A stretch of DNA of 64,000 nt. It comes from Actinomycetospora sp. NBRC 106375 (GTDB taxonomy: Bacteria; Actinomycetota; Actinomycetes; Mycobacteriales; Pseudonocardiaceae). The notes beneath the pieces are model-generated. The model saw nothing but the letters and a program-made list of their open reading frames with translations, searched no databases and was not told where the DNA came from. A program made the translations under genes and the position numbers. Below are positions 9,257-19,140 of this stretch, in pieces (positions within the stretch are counted from its first letter, which is position 1; each line of letters begins with the position of its first letter). The stretch lies in assembly GCF_030269665.1 (NCBI RefSeq), contig NZ_BSTS01000016.1, positions 83,818 through 147,817 of the forward strand. Direction: 5' to 3'.

Positions 9257-9987
9257 CGTCGCCCGACGAGTCGGGCCCCGGGGCAGGCCAGACCCTCGCG
9301 GTGGAGCACGTCATCGACGTCCGCGGTCTCTCCAAGGTCTACGGCGAGGGCGACACCGCGGTCCACGCACTCCGGGACGTCGACCTCACCGTGCGGCGCG
9401 GCGAGTACGTCGCCGTGATCGGGCAGTCCGGGTCGGGGAAGTCGACGCTGCTCAACATGCTCGGCTGCCTCGATGCGCCGAGCTCGGGGCGCTACCTGCT
9501 CGAGGGCCTCGACGTCGCGTACCTCGACGAGCGCCAGCAGGCCGTGCTCCGGAACCGCCAGATCGGCTTCATCTTCCAGGCGTTCAACCTCATCCCGCGC
9601 ACGAACGCGCTGGCCCAGGTCGAGCTGCCCCTCGTGTACGCGGGGGTCGGGCGACGGGTCCGGCGGGAGCGGGCGGAGGCGGCGCTCGCGCTGGTCGGGC
9701 TCTCCGAGCGCGCCGACCACCGCCCCAACCAGCTCTCCGGCGGCCAGCAGCAGCGGGTGGCGGTGGCACGGGCCCTCGTCACCGGCCCGGCGCTGCTGCT
9801 CGCGGACGAACCCACCGGCAACCTCGACTCGACGAGCACCGGCGACGTCCTGGCCCTCTTCGACCGCCTGCACGCGGCCGGGCGCACGATCGTGCTGATC
9901 ACCCACGACGACGAGGTCGCGGCGCGGGCCGAGCGCGTCGTCGTCGTCACCGACGGGCGGCTGCACGAGGTCGGGGTCCCCGGGTGA
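9253..9987 (+). CDS. ABC transporter ATPase, MacB/LolD type
   Basis: 244 residues. Walker A GQSGSGKST (57-65), ABC signature LSGGQ (161-165), Walker B LLLADEP (181-187) and a switch His in 'LITHDD'. Energises the permease encoded next. The ATG overlaps the adaptor stop by four bases (ATGA), and its own stop overlaps the permease GTG (GTGA), so the three are translationally coupled. MacB/Lpt-like families export peptides, lipids or drugs by mechanotransmission. Confidence 0.93.
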   Translation: MTSPDESGPGAGQTLAVEHVIDVRGLSKVYGEGDTAVHALRDVDLTVRRGEYVAVIGQSGSGKSTLLNMLGCLDAPSSGRYLLEGLDVAYLDERQQAVLRNRQIGFIFQAFNLIPRTNALAQVELPLVYAGVGRRVRRERAEAALALVGLSERADHRPNQLSGGQQQRVAVARALVTGPALLLADEPTGNLDSTSTGDVLALFDRLHAAGRTIVLITHDDEVAARAERVVVVTDGRLHEVGVPG

Positions 9988-11192
9988 GCCTCGTCGAGAT
10001 CGTCCGCTTCGCGCTGCGCGGACTGTGGGCCAACCGGCTGCGCTCGCTGCTGACGATGCTCGGGATCATCATCGGGATCGCGGCCGTCATCCTGCTGACC
10101 GCGCTGGGCAACGGGGCCTCGCAGTACATCCAGAGCCAGATCGCGGGCCTCGGCGCCAACAGCATCACCGTCCTCCCGCGCCAGCCCCCGCAGAGCGCCG
10201 GCACCGACGGGCGGCCGCTCACGACCGCCGACGTGGACGCGCTCTCCGACCCCCAGGGCGCGCCGGACATCGCATCGGTCTCCGGCGTCGTCACCTCGTC
10301 GGTGACGGTGGACGCGGGCCGGGCGAGCAGCGGCGCGACGATCGTCGGTAGCACCCCGTCGTACTTCCCGGGCGCCAACGTTCAGATCGCCACGGGCCGC
10401 GCCTACACCGAGGCCGACGTCGCGGCCGGGCGCAAGGTCGCGCTGCTGGGCGCCACCGTCGTCGAGGACCTCTTCGGCGTGGGTGCCGACCCCGTCGGCC
10501 GCACGGTGCTCGTGAACGGCGTGCCGTTCGACGTCATCGGGACGCTGGTCCCGTCCGGTAACGGGGGCGGGCTCTCGAACCCGGACGAGAACGTGCTCAC
10601 GCCGCTGACCGCGGTCCAGGGATCGCTCACGGGGTTCGGCGACCTCAGCCAGATCGTGGTCCAGGCCCGCTCCACGGAGGGGCAGGCCGCCGCCGAGACC
10701 GAGGTCAACTCGATCCTCGACCGCCGGCACGGGATCGACAACGCGGACGACCGGGACTACCAGGTGATCAGCGCCCGGCAGCTCGCCGACGTCCTCGACC
10801 AGACCCTCGGGGCCTTCACCCTGCTGCTCGCCGCGATCGCGGCGATCTCGCTGGTGGTCGGGGGCATCGGGATCACGAACATCATGCTCGTGTCGGTCAC
10901 CGAACGGACCCGCGAGATCGGCATCCGGAAGGCCCTCGGCGCCCCGCCGTCGGCGATCCTCGGCCAGTTCCTCGTCGAGTCGATCATCCTCAGCCTCGTC
11001 GGTGGCGCGATCGGTGTCGCCGTCGGCTACGCCGGCACGCTCGTGCCGCTCGGTGACTTCCGCCCCGTCGTGCTGCCCTCCGCCGTCGTCGCCGCGGTCG
11101 CCGTGTCGGCGGCCATCGGCATCTTCTTCGGCGCCTACCCCGCCCGCCGGGCCGCACGGCTGCGGCCCATCGACGCCCTGCGTCGCGAGTGA
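9984..11192 (+). CDS. ABC transporter permease, MacB/FtsX type
   Basis: 402 residues, GTG start. One N-terminal helix, a large extracytoplasmic MacB_PCD domain (about 40-260) and a C-terminal FtsX block with three helices containing the signature 'RTREIGIRKALGA'. This is the mechanotransmission fold rather than a channel-type permease. Last of the coupled adaptor-ATPase-permease trio; the next gene begins 23 bases after the stop. Confidence 0.92.
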   Translation: MSLVEIVRFALRGLWANRLRSLLTMLGIIIGIAAVILLTALGNGASQYIQSQIAGLGANSITVLPRQPPQSAGTDGRPLTTADVDALSDPQGAPDIASVSGVVTSSVTVDAGRASSGATIVGSTPSYFPGANVQIATGRAYTEADVAAGRKVALLGATVVEDLFGVGADPVGRTVLVNGVPFDVIGTLVPSGNGGGLSNPDENVLTPLTAVQGSLTGFGDLSQIVVQARSTEGQAAAETEVNSILDRRHGIDNADDRDYQVISARQLADVLDQTLGAFTLLLAAIAAISLVVGGIGITNIMLVSVTERTREIGIRKALGAPPSAILGQFLVESIILSLVGGAIGVAVGYAGTLVPLGDFRPVVLPSAVVAAVAVSAAIGIFFGAYPARRAARLRPIDALRRE

Positions 11193-11215
11193 GCCCCGCG
11201 ACCTCGGGAGGACCC

Positions 11216-11959
11216 GTGAACCAGCCCAGCGACGCCGACGGCAGCGACGCGACGTCCGCCGCCGACGCCCCGGACGCCCAGCCCACCCGCGAGCAGCCGG
11301 CGGCGTCGTCGACGGGCTCATCCGGGACAGAGGCGCCCGGCAACCCGTCGTCCGGCACCCCGTCATCGGGGAGCGCGTCGTCCGGCACCGCCTCGTCCGG
11401 TGCCGCGTCGTCGTCGCCGGAGTCCGACGGAGCGGTGACCGACCGCTTCCCGGTGCCCCCGCCCCCGGCCCGGCGGTCGGCGCCCGCACCGTCGCCCCGA
11501 CCCTCCGCGCCCGACGGGCCGCGCACCTCGCAGGACCGTGCCGCGGAGGTCCTCGACCGCCCCGTGGACGACATGGACCTCGCGACGCGCCTGCGCCGTC
11601 CCGGCCTCGCGCGCTCGACCCGGATCCTGCTGCTCGTGCTCGGCGCCGTCGCGTGCCTCGCGATCGGGACGTTCATCGGCCGGGCGACGGCCCCGGACAC
11701 CGGCCCGGGCTCCGTGCCCGACGTCCTCGGCGTCGTCGAGTCCGTCCAGCCCACGGGCGGCGGCTTCCCGATCGTCACGGTGCGCGCGGGGGACGGCACC
11801 CAGTCGGTGCTGCGGACGACGGCGGGCACCGACGTCGCCGTGCCCCGCCCCGGCGGGCCCGCGGGGTTGCGTCCCGGCCAGCAGGTCACCGTGCACGCCG
11901 AGCGTGGCGCCGACGGCGCGGTCACCGCCGTGCGCGTCGACGTCCCGGCGGGCTCCTGA
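11216..11959 (+). CDS. Single-pass membrane protein with Ser/Gly-rich cytoplasmic tail
   Basis: 247 residues from a GTG that follows GGGAGGA by five bases; an upstream in-frame GTG at 11189 overlaps the permease stop but lacks that ribosome site. The first 100 residues are Ser/Ala/Pro-rich and without structure. A transmembrane helix follows (about 135-155, 'ILLLVLGAVACLAIGTFIG'), then a small beta domain of about 80 residues ('DVLGVVESVQPTGGGFPIVTV') resembling OB-like secreted domains. Not recognised as a named family. Operon position suggests an accessory to the MacAB-like exporter. Confidence 0.6.
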   Translation: MNQPSDADGSDATSAADAPDAQPTREQPAASSTGSSGTEAPGNPSSGTPSSGSASSGTASSGAASSSPESDGAVTDRFPVPPPPARRSAPAPSPRPSAPDGPRTSQDRAAEVLDRPVDDMDLATRLRRPGLARSTRILLLVLGAVACLAIGTFIGRATAPDTGPGSVPDVLGVVESVQPTGGGFPIVTVRAGDGTQSVLRTTAGTDVAVPRPGGPAGLRPGQQVTVHAERGADGAVTAVRVDVPAGS

Positions 11960-11974
11960 CGCCTCGCCGTCGGG

Positions 11975-12026
11975 GGAGCGGGGGACGCCTGACTGCGCCA
12001 GACGCAGCGAAGGCGCCCCTCGCTCC
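11975..12026 (+). repeat. Hairpin repeat B, diverged solitary copy
   Basis: GGAGCG...CGCTCC outer arms with an inner CTGCG/CGCAG stem. It resembles the tandem copies at 21945-22147. Lies 15 bases after the stop of the membrane-protein gene, so it may act as its terminator. Confidence 0.65.
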
Positions 12027-12076
12027 GGACGACCCACGGCGCCGCCGCCCCGCCCGAGCACGCCGCGCCGCGAGAA

Positions 12077-12121
12077 GCACGTTCCGCATGATCGACGGGC
12101 TCCGCAGCCTGCGGAACGTGC
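12077..12121. repeat. Inverted repeat, 12-bp arms
   Basis: GCACGTTCCGCA and its exact reverse complement are separated by 21 bases. It lies in the 337-base gap (11960-12296) before the HerA-like gene, which otherwise holds only repeat B and the promoter at 12285. The large loop fits a protein-binding site or remnant element better than a terminator. Confidence 0.5.
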
Positions 12122-12284
12122 CCCTCGCGCGCCCCGCGGCGTCCCTCGCGGCGGTGATCCGTCCGAGATGGTGGATTTCCTGATGTCTGATGTCGGCGTC
12201 TCGCCTCCGGCGCCGCAGCTCCGCTCCAGCTGCGTGCCGCGGGTGTCCGCCACGCTGATCCACCCCGGCGCGCCCCGTCCCCGC

Positions 12285-12290
12285 TAACCT
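12285..12290 (+). promoter_or_regulatory. -10 box, leaderless start of the HerA-like gene
   Basis: TAACCT ends six bases before the GTG at 12297. No Shine-Dalgarno sequence is present. Confidence 0.5.
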
Positions 12291-12296
12291 GCCCCC

Positions 12297-13862
12297 GTGG
12301 CCGACCAGGGTGCTGCTGCAGAGATCGCCGCCGGGTACGCGACCGAGGCGGGTGCGCTCGAACTGGGGACCGTCGTGATCGACGGCGCCGTCGATCCGAC
12401 CGCCCGGGTGCGCATCCCGTTCGCGACGCTCAACCGCCACGGGCTGGTGGCCGGCGCGACGGGGACCGGGAAGACGAAGACGCTGCAGAACCTCGCCGAG
12501 CAGTGCTCGGCGCACGGTGTCCCGGTGCTGCTCGCCGACATCAAGGGCGACCTGTCCGGGCTCGCTCGCGAGGGCGAGAAGAACGACCGCGTCACCCAGC
12601 GCGCCACCGACACCGGCGACGACTGGGCGCCGACCGCCTACCCCGTGCAGTTCCTCTCGCTCGGCGCGGGGATCGGCATCCCCGTGCGGGCGACGATCAC
12701 CGGGTTCGGGCCGATCCTGCTGTCGAAGGTGCTGGGGCTCAACGAGACCCAGGAGTCGACGCTCGGCCTGATCTTCCACTGGGCCGACCAGCAGGGGCTG
12801 GCGCTGCTCGACACCAAGGACCTGCGCTCGGTGATCCAGCACCTGCTCTCCGACGAGGGCAAGGAGGCGCTCAAGGGCATCGGCGGGGTCTCGACGTCGA
12901 CGGCGGGCGTCATCCTGCGGGCGCTGGTCAATCTCGAGGCGCGCGGCGGCGACGAGTTCTTCGGCGAGCCCGAGTTCGACCCCGCCGACCTGCTGACCGT
13001 CGAGCCCGACGGCAAGGGCCGCGTGACGCTGCTGGAGCTCGCCGACCAGCAGGCCGACCCGATGCTCTACTCGACGTTCCTCATGTGGCTGCTCGCCGAG
13101 CTCTTCGAGGACCTCCCCGAGGCCGGCGACATCGAGAAGCCGAAGCTCGTCTTCTTCTTCGACGAGGCGCACCTGCTCTTCAGCGACGCCTCGAAGGCGT
13201 TCCTCGACCGCATCGAGCAGACGGTCAAGCTCATCCGGTCCAAGGGCGTCGGTGTCTTCTTCTGCACCCAGCAGCCCACCGACGTCCCCAACGACGTGCT
13301 CTCCCAGCTCGGCGCGCGGGTGCAGCACGCGCTGCGGGCGTTCACGCCGGACGACCAGAAGGCGCTGACGCGCACCGCGCGCACCTACCCCAAGAGCGCC
13401 GTGTACGACATCGAGACCTCGCTGACGTCGCTGGGCACCGGCGAGGCGATCGTCACCGTGCTGTCCGAGCGCGGCGCCCCGACGCCGGTGGCCTGGACCC
13501 GGGTGCGCGCACCGCGCTCGCTGATGGCCGCGATCGGCGAGCCGGCCGTCACCGACGCCGCGAAGGCGTCGCCGCTGTGGCCGAAGTACGGCGAGGCGGT
13601 CGACCGCGAGTCGGCCTACGAGAAGCTCTCGGCGTCGACCGGCGCGTCGAGCGCCCCGGCGCCCGCCGAGCCCCTGCCCCCGGGCCAGCCCCCGCAGGAG
13701 GCGCCGCCGCAGGCCCCGCCGCCCGCGCAGGACGAGGAGCCGGGGTTCATCGAGAAGACGATGAAGAGCTCGTGGTTCCAGTCGGTCGTGCGGACGGTCG
13801 CCCGCGAGGCGACCCAGGAGATCACCCGGGGCATGTTCGGGACGGCCCGCCGCCGGCGCTGA
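12297..13862 (+). CDS. HerA/FtsK-superfamily ATPase (DUF853, YjgR-like)
   Basis: 521 residues, GTG start. Walker A GATGTGKT at 53-60 and Walker B FFFDEA with D289/E290, as in the HerA-like DUF853 family (E. coli YjgR). The last 110 residues hold a Pro/Ala-rich linker and a short helical tail ('KSSWFQSVVRTVAREATQEI'). DNA or protein translocation is expected from the fold, but the physiological role is not established. It stands alone between leaderless promoter and ftsH. Confidence 0.87.
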   Translation: MADQGAAAEIAAGYATEAGALELGTVVIDGAVDPTARVRIPFATLNRHGLVAGATGTGKTKTLQNLAEQCSAHGVPVLLADIKGDLSGLAREGEKNDRVTQRATDTGDDWAPTAYPVQFLSLGAGIGIPVRATITGFGPILLSKVLGLNETQESTLGLIFHWADQQGLALLDTKDLRSVIQHLLSDEGKEALKGIGGVSTSTAGVILRALVNLEARGGDEFFGEPEFDPADLLTVEPDGKGRVTLLELADQQADPMLYSTFLMWLLAELFEDLPEAGDIEKPKLVFFFDEAHLLFSDASKAFLDRIEQTVKLIRSKGVGVFFCTQQPTDVPNDVLSQLGARVQHALRAFTPDDQKALTRTARTYPKSAVYDIETSLTSLGTGEAIVTVLSERGAPTPVAWTRVRAPRSLMAAIGEPAVTDAAKASPLWPKYGEAVDRESAYEKLSASTGASSAPAPAEPLPPGQPPQEAPPQAPPPAQDEEPGFIEKTMKSSWFQSVVRTVAREATQEITRGMFGTARRRR

Positions 13863-13927
13863 ACGCCCACCCGGGCCGGCGGGTTCCGCGGCGGCCCGTG
13901 GCGGGAACCGCTGTCGCGGCACCGGGG

Positions 13928-13933
13928 TACATT
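13928..13933 (+). promoter_or_regulatory. -10 box of the ftsH promoter
   Basis: TACATT lies about 117 bases before the ftsH ATG, giving a leader of roughly 110 bases that ends in a GGAGG ribosome site. An imperfect GCGGGTTCC/GGAACCGC inverted repeat just upstream (about 13880-13912) could terminate the HerA-like gene. Confidence 0.4.
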
Positions 13934-14050
13934 GAGCAGATCAGGGCCCCACGGACGTCCGTGCGTGCGCGGACCCCGAGCCGAGACGACTGACACCGAC
14001 CGCAGGGTCCACCCGGGGAGGGTCGAGGGCCGCCTGGAGGCCGCAACCGC

Positions 14051-16609
14051 ATGGACCGCAAGCGCCTTCTCCGCAATCCACTCATCTGGATCGTGGTGTT
14101 CTTCCTGGTCTACCTCGGCATCTCGTCGCTGCTCAGCGACACCCGCGGGTACACCGAGGCCCCGACGTCGCTCGCCCTGCAGCAGGTCGAGGCCCACAAC
14201 GCGTCCGAGATCACGATCGAGGACAAGGAGCAGCGCCTCCGCCTGACGCTGACCAACCCCGTGCAGGTCCCCGGGGTCGAGGGCTCCCAGCCGACGACGA
14301 CCAACCAGATCTACGCGCAGTACCCCGCGGCGGCGACCGACCAGGTGTTCACGCTGGTCCGGGAGAACCCGGCGACGTCCGGCTTCGACACCCGCGTCAC
14401 GCAGGACTCGATCCTCACCCAGATGTTGATCTACCTGATCCCGCTGGGTCTGGTGCTCCTGCTGCTGTTCTGGATGATGAACTCCCAGGGCGGGGGCAAC
14501 CGCGTCCTGTCCTTCGGCAAGTCCAAGGCCAAGCAGCTCAACAAGGACATGCCGAAGACCACCTTCGCCGACGTCGCGGGAGCGAACGAGGCGGTGGAGG
14601 AGCTCTACGAGATCAAGGACTTCCTCCAGAACCCGACGCGCTACCAGCAGCTCGGCGCGAAGATCCCCAAGGGCGTCCTGCTCTACGGCCCGCCCGGCAC
14701 CGGCAAGACGCTGCTGGCCCGCGCGGTCGCCGGCGAGGCGGGCGTGCCGTTCTACACGATCTCCGGGTCGGACTTCGTCGAGATGTTCGTCGGCGTCGGT
14801 GCCTCCCGCGTGCGCGACCTGTTCGAGCAGGCGAAGCAGAACTCCCCGTGCATCGTGTTCGTCGACGAGATCGACGCCGTCGGCCGCCACCGCGGCGCCG
14901 GCATGGGCGGCGGCCACGACGAGCGCGAGCAGACGCTCAACCAGCTGCTCGTCGAGATGGACGGCTTCGACTCCCGCGGCGGGATCATCCTCATCGCGGC
15001 CACCAACCGGCCGGACATCCTCGACCCCGCGCTGCTGCGCCCCGGCCGGTTCGACCGCCAGATCCCGGTCGCGGCGCCCGACCTCGCGGGCCGGCGCGCG
15101 ATCCTCGCGGTCCACTCAGCGGGCAAGCCCCTGGCCCCGGACGCCGACCTCGACGGCCTCGCCAAGCGCACCGTCGGGTTCTCCGGCGCCGACCTCGCGA
15201 ACGTCATCAACGAGGCCGCACTGCTCACCGCGCGGCTGAGTCAGCAGCAGATCAACGGGTCGTCGCTCGAGGAGTCGGTCGACCGCGTGATCGGCGGCCC
15301 GGCCCGCAAGAGCCGCATCATCTCCGAGCAGGAGAAGAAGGTCGCGGCGTACCACGAGGCGGGCCACGCGCTGGCCGCGTGGGCGATGCCCGACATCGAG
15401 CCCGTCTACAAGGTCACGATCCTGCCGCGCGGGCGCACCGGCGGGCACGCCCTCGTCGTCCCCGAGGACGACAAGGAGCTCATGACGCGCTCCGAGATGA
15501 TCGCCCGCCTGGTGTTCGCCATGGGCGGACGGTCGGCCGAGGAGCTCGTGTTCCACGAGCCCACCACCGGCGCGTCCTCGGACATCGAGCAGGCGACGAA
15601 GATCGCCCGCGCGATGGTCACCGAGTACGGCATGAGCGCGAAGCTCGGCGCCGTGAAGTACGGCCAGGAGCAGGGCGAGCCCTTCCTCGGCCGCACCGCG
15701 GGGCGTCAGGCGGACTACTCGCTCGAGGTGGCCCACGAGATCGACGAGGAGGTGCGCAAGCTCATCGAGGCCGCGCACACCGAGGCGTGGGACATCCTCA
15801 ACACCCACCGCGACGCGCTCGACGCCCTGACCGGCGAGCTCATCGAGCACGAGACGCTGCAGCGCCGCGACCTCGAGCGCGTCTTCGCGTCGGTCACCAA
15901 GCGGCCGCGGATCACGGCGTTCAACGACTTCGGCGAGCGCCTGCCCTCCGACCGGCCGCCGATCAAGACGCGGCGCGAGCTGGCCACCGAGCGCGGCGAG
16001 CCCTGGCCGCCGCCCGGCGAGCAGGACGACCGCACCCCCGCGGGCTCGGTCTCGGGCAACGGGCACGCCAGCAACGGCTCCTACGGGGCGCACTCGGCGA
16101 GCAACGGGCACGGCACCGAGGCGGGCGCCGGCTACGGCAGCGGCCCGGGCCACGACGTCGGGGCGCCGACGCCGCCGCAGGGCACGCCGACCACCGGCAT
16201 CCCTGACGTCTACCGGACGGGCGCCAACGGACGTCGCGGCGCCTCGGGCGCGGCGGGGAGCGCGGGCGACGGCGGCGACAAGCCCTCGTCGGTGGCGCCG
16301 AACTACGGTGCCCCGCCCGGGTGGACCCCGGCCACGGTCCCGCACGGCACCACCTGGAACCCGGGCGGCGCGGGCCGCTCCGGCGGGCCGTCCCCGTACG
16401 GATCGGGGTCGGAGGCGTCCGGCTGGTCGTCCGGCTCGTCACGCTCGCCTGGCGAGAGCGGTGCCAACCCGTACGGTGACCCGGATGGCCGAACCCGGGA
16501 GGGCCGGTCGGACGGCTGGCCCAGCCCGAGCTGGGGTCACGACGGTTCCGACGGCACGTCCGGCTCCTCGGGCTCCGAGGGGCGCGACACCTCGCGCGGT
16601 CAGGGCTGA
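14051..16609 (+). CDS. ftsH: ATP-dependent zinc metalloprotease FtsH
   Basis: Membrane-anchored AAA+ protease that degrades misfolded membrane proteins. 852 residues: helices at about 11-28 and 125-145, Walker A GPPGTGKT (213-220), Walker B FVDEID, and the zinc site HEAGH with H435, E436, H439. Homology ends near 650; about 200 residues of Gly/Ser/Asn/Pro-rich tail follow, longer than the roughly 110-residue tail of the mycobacterial protein. An 18-bp GC palindrome (16614-16631) separates it from folE. Confidence 0.96.
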   Translation: MDRKRLLRNPLIWIVVFFLVYLGISSLLSDTRGYTEAPTSLALQQVEAHNASEITIEDKEQRLRLTLTNPVQVPGVEGSQPTTTNQIYAQYPAAATDQVFTLVRENPATSGFDTRVTQDSILTQMLIYLIPLGLVLLLLFWMMNSQGGGNRVLSFGKSKAKQLNKDMPKTTFADVAGANEAVEELYEIKDFLQNPTRYQQLGAKIPKGVLLYGPPGTGKTLLARAVAGEAGVPFYTISGSDFVEMFVGVGASRVRDLFEQAKQNSPCIVFVDEIDAVGRHRGAGMGGGHDEREQTLNQLLVEMDGFDSRGGIILIAATNRPDILDPALLRPGRFDRQIPVAAPDLAGRRAILAVHSAGKPLAPDADLDGLAKRTVGFSGADLANVINEAALLTARLSQQQINGSSLEESVDRVIGGPARKSRIISEQEKKVAAYHEAGHALAAWAMPDIEPVYKVTILPRGRTGGHALVVPEDDKELMTRSEMIARLVFAMGGRSAEELVFHEPTTGASSDIEQATKIARAMVTEYGMSAKLGAVKYGQEQGEPFLGRTAGRQADYSLEVAHEIDEEVRKLIEAAHTEAWDILNTHRDALDALTGELIEHETLQRRDLERVFASVTKRPRITAFNDFGERLPSDRPPIKTRRELATERGEPWPPPGEQDDRTPAGSVSGNGHASNGSYGAHSASNGHGTEAGAGYGSGPGHDVGAPTPPQGTPTTGIPDVYRTGANGRRGASGAAGSAGDGGDKPSSVAPNYGAPPGWTPATVPHGTTWNPGGAGRSGGPSPYGSGSEASGWSSGSSRSPGESGANPYGDPDGRTREGRSDGWPSPSWGHDGSDGTSGSSGSEGRDTSRGQG

Positions 16610-16613
16610 GAGA

Positions 16614-16631
16614 GCCGGCGCGCGCGCCGGC
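16614..16631. repeat. Perfect 18-bp GC palindrome between ftsH and folE
   Basis: GCCGGCGC-GC-GCGCCGGC lies just after the ftsH stop. It could be a weak terminator or processing hairpin that lowers folate-gene expression relative to ftsH. Confidence 0.4.
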
Positions 16632-16658
16632 CGGGTGGAGGAAGACCGCGAGGGAGAC

Positions 16659-17363
16659 GTGACGACCAGTCAGGACCAGGACGCGCCACACGGAGCCGGA
16701 CCGTCGCTGCGCAACGGCGACGCGGACGGCCGCCGGGGACGCCCGACCGACAGCGGTGGCGGGCCGGTCGGGGTGGCGCTCGCCCCGGGTTGGGAGGGCT
16801 TCGACGCGCCCCGCGCCGAGGCCGCGGTGCGCGAGCTGCTCATCGCGATCGGGGAGGACCCGGACCGTGAGGGCCTGCGCGACACCCCGGCCCGCGTGGC
16901 GCGCTCGTACCAGGAGCTGTTCGCGGGGCTGGGGACCGACCCGGCCGAGGTGCTGGAGCGCACGTTCGACGAGGGACACGAGGAGCTCGTGCTCGTCCGC
17001 GACATCCCGATGTTCTCGATGTGCGAGCACCACCTGCTGCCCTTCCACGGCGTCGCCCACGTGGCCTACATCCCGGGGCCGAAGGGTTTCGTCACGGGGC
17101 TGAGCAAGCTCGCCCGGCTCGTCGACCTCTACGCCCGCCGGCCCCAGGTCCAGGAGCGGCTGACCAGCCAGATCGCGGACGCCCTCGCCGAGCGCCTCGA
17201 CACCCGCGGCGCGCTCGTCGTGATCGACGCCGAGCACCAGTGCATGTCCGCGCGCGGGGTGCGCAAGCCCGGCGCGCGCACCACGACGTCCGCGGTGCGG
17301 GGGATCCTCAAGTCGTCGGCCAGCACGCGGGCGGAGGCCCTCAACCTCATCCGGAGCGGCTGA
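16659..17363 (+). CDS. folE: GTP cyclohydrolase I
   Basis: First step of folate synthesis: GTP to dihydroneopterin triphosphate. 234 residues; the first 45 are a non-conserved Gly/Arg-rich extension. The catalytic core carries the zinc ligands in '[10 protein letters not shown]' and 'HQCMSARG'. GTG at 16659 is chosen with AGGGAG directly before it; a GTG at 16635 is an in-frame alternative. The stop is one base from the folP start: folE-folP-folB-folK form one tight operon. Confidence 0.94.
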   Translation: MTTSQDQDAPHGAGPSLRNGDADGRRGRPTDSGGGPVGVALAPGWEGFDAPRAEAAVRELLIAIGEDPDREGLRDTPARVARSYQELFAGLGTDPAEVLERTFDEGHEELVLVRDIPMFSMCEHHLLPFHGVAHVAYIPGPKGFVTGLSKLARLVDLYARRPQVQERLTSQIADALAERLDTRGALVVIDAEHQCMSARGVRKPGARTTTSAVRGILKSSASTRAEALNLIRSG

Positions 17364-17364
17364 C

Positions 17365-18252
17365 GTGGGTGCCCCCACCGGGCCCGACCAGCCGCGGGCC
17401 CACGGTCTGCCCGACCCCGGGCGCTGCGTCGTCATGGGCGTGCTCAACGTGACCCCGGACTCCTTCTCCGACGGCGGCCGGTGGCTGGACCGCGACCACG
17501 CGGTGGCGCACGGGATCGGCCTCGCCCGGCGCGGCGCGGACCTGGTCGACGTCGGCGGGGAGTCCACCCGCCCGGGCGCGCAGCGCGTCGACGCCGACAC
17601 CGAGATCGCGCGCGTGGTCCCGGTGATCCGCGACCTCGCGCAGGACGGCGTGCGGGTCAGCGTGGACACCACGCGTGCGGCCGTCGCCGCCGCGGCCGTC
17701 GAGGCCGGCGCCACCATGATCAACGACGTGTCCGGCGGGCTGGCCGACCCGCACATGGCGCGCACGGTCGCCGAGGCCGGCGTGCCGTGGGTGATCATGC
17801 ACTGGCGGGGCCCCAGCGACCGGATGACCGAGCTCGCGTCGTACGAGGACGTCGTCGGCGAGGTCCGCGCCGAGATGGTCGAGCAGGTCGACCGCGCGGT
17901 GCTCGCGGGGGTCGACCCGTCCCTGCTCGTGCTCGACCCGGGTCTCGGGTTCGCCAAGACCGCGGCGCACAACTGGCAGCTGCTGCGCAAGCTGTCGGTG
18001 TTCACCGCGCTCGGCTTCCCGGTGCTGGTCGGGGCGTCGCGCAAGCGGTTCCTGGGCGCGCTGCTCGCCGACGACGACGGCACGCCGCGCCCGCCCGACG
18101 GGCGCGAGGTCGCGACCGCCGCCGTCTCCGCGCTCGCCGCCGCCGCCGGCGCGTGGGGCGTGCGGGTGCACGAGGTCGGTCCGTCGCTGGACGCGGTCGC
18201 GGTCGCCACCGCGTGGTCCTGGGGCACCTCGAAGGCGGAGATCGAGCCGTGA
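17365..18252 (+). CDS. folP: Dihydropteroate synthase
   Basis: Condenses p-aminobenzoate with dihydropterin pyrophosphate; the sulfonamide target. 295 residues, GTG start one base after the folE stop. Signature 1 '[14 protein letters not shown]' and signature 2 '[11 protein letters not shown]' are both intact, as is the 'DPGLGFAKT' loop. The stop overlaps the folB start (GTGA). Confidence 0.95.
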   Translation: MGAPTGPDQPRAHGLPDPGRCVVMGVLNVTPDSFSDGGRWLDRDHAVAHGIGLARRGADLVDVGGESTRPGAQRVDADTEIARVVPVIRDLAQDGVRVSVDTTRAAVAAAAVEAGATMINDVSGGLADPHMARTVAEAGVPWVIMHWRGPSDRMTELASYEDVVGEVRAEMVEQVDRAVLAGVDPSLLVLDPGLGFAKTAAHNWQLLRKLSVFTALGFPVLVGASRKRFLGALLADDDGTPRPPDGREVATAAVSALAAAAGAWGVRVHEVGPSLDAVAVATAWSWGTSKAEIEP

Positions 18253-18626
18253 GCCCGCTCGCCGACCGCATCGCGCTGCGCGGCCTGCGCGTGCGAGGCC
18301 ACCACGGCGTGTTCGACCACGAGCGCCGCGACGGCCAGGACTTCGTGCTCGACCTGGTGCTGGAGCTGGACCTCGCCGCGGCCGGCGCGTCCGACGACCT
18401 CGCCGACACCGTCGACTACGGCGCGCTCGCCGACACCGCCGCCGCGGTGGTCGCCGGCCCGCCGCGCCGCCTCATCGAGGCCGTCGCCGCCGAGGTCGCG
18501 GCGCGGGTGCTCTCCGACGCGCGGGTGGTCGCGGTCGAGGTGACGCTGCACAAGCCCCAGGCCCCCATCGCCGTGCCGTTCGACGACGTGGCGGTGGTGG
18601 TGCGCCGGGAGCGGGGACGTCCATGA
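18249..18626 (+). CDS. folB: Dihydroneopterin aldolase
   Basis: Releases glycolaldehyde from dihydroneopterin. 125 residues from a GTG overlapping the folP stop. '[17 protein letters not shown]' with the catalytic-region Glu, 'DTVDYGAL' and 'HKPQAPI' with the conserved Lys are present. Small tunnel-fold enzyme, normally octameric. Confidence 0.93.
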   Translation: MSPLADRIALRGLRVRGHHGVFDHERRDGQDFVLDLVLELDLAAAGASDDLADTVDYGALADTAAAVVAGPPRRLIEAVAAEVAARVLSDARVVAVEVTLHKPQAPIAVPFDDVAVVVRRERGRP

Positions 18627-18636
18627 GGTCCCGATC

Positions 18637-19140
18637 GTGAGCCGGGCCGTCCTCTCGCTGGGCTCCAACGTCGGCGACCGGGCCGCGAACCTGCGCGGTG
18701 CGCTGGCGACGCTGCGGGCGGCCGGGGCGCGGGTCGTCGCCGTCTCGCCGGTCTACGCCACCGCGCCGTGGGGCGGCGTCGAGCAGGACGACTTCCTCAA
18801 CGCGGTGGTCGTCGTCGAGGACCCGGCGTCGCGACCGCGCGACTGGCTCACACGCGCCCGCGCCGCCGAGAGCCGCGCCGGGCGCACCCGCGACGTCCGC
18901 TGGGGTCCGCGCACCCTCGACGTCGACGTCCTCGACGTCGACGGCACCATCAGCGCCGACCCCGAGCTGACCCTGCCCCATCCCCGGGCCCACGAGCGGG
19001 CGTTCGTGCTCGTGCCCTGGCTCGACGTCGAGCCCGACGCGGCCGTCGCCGGGCGCGGGCCCGTGCGTGACCTGCTCGCGGCCCTGCCCGCGTCCGAGCG
19101 CGACGGCGTCCGGCGCGACGCGACGGAGCTGTCGGGATGA
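18637..19140 (+). CDS. folK: 6-hydroxymethyl-7,8-dihydropterin pyrophosphokinase
   Basis: Transfers pyrophosphate from ATP to hydroxymethyl-dihydropterin, making the folP substrate. 167 residues. 'LSLGSNVGDR', 'VSPVYATAPWG' and 'WGPRTLDVDVLDVDG' with the two metal-binding Asp are all present. GTG start eight bases after GAGG. The stop overlaps the next gene (ATGA). Confidence 0.95.
   Translation: MSRAVLSLGSNVGDRAANLRGALATLRAAGARVVAVSPVYATAPWGGVEQDDFLNAVVVVEDPASRPRDWLTRARAAESRAGRTRDVRWGPRTLDVDVLDVDGTISADPELTLPHPRAHERAFVLVPWLDVEPDAAVAGRGPVRDLLAALPASERDGVRRDATELSG

Noticed and set aside
9492..11489. Long antisense frame opposite the MacB ATPase and permease
   Set aside because: The sense proteins have complete family motifs; the antisense product has none.
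12088..12183. 31-codon open frame in the gap before the HerA-like gene
   Set aside because: It begins inside an inverted repeat, lacks a ribosome site and has no homology.
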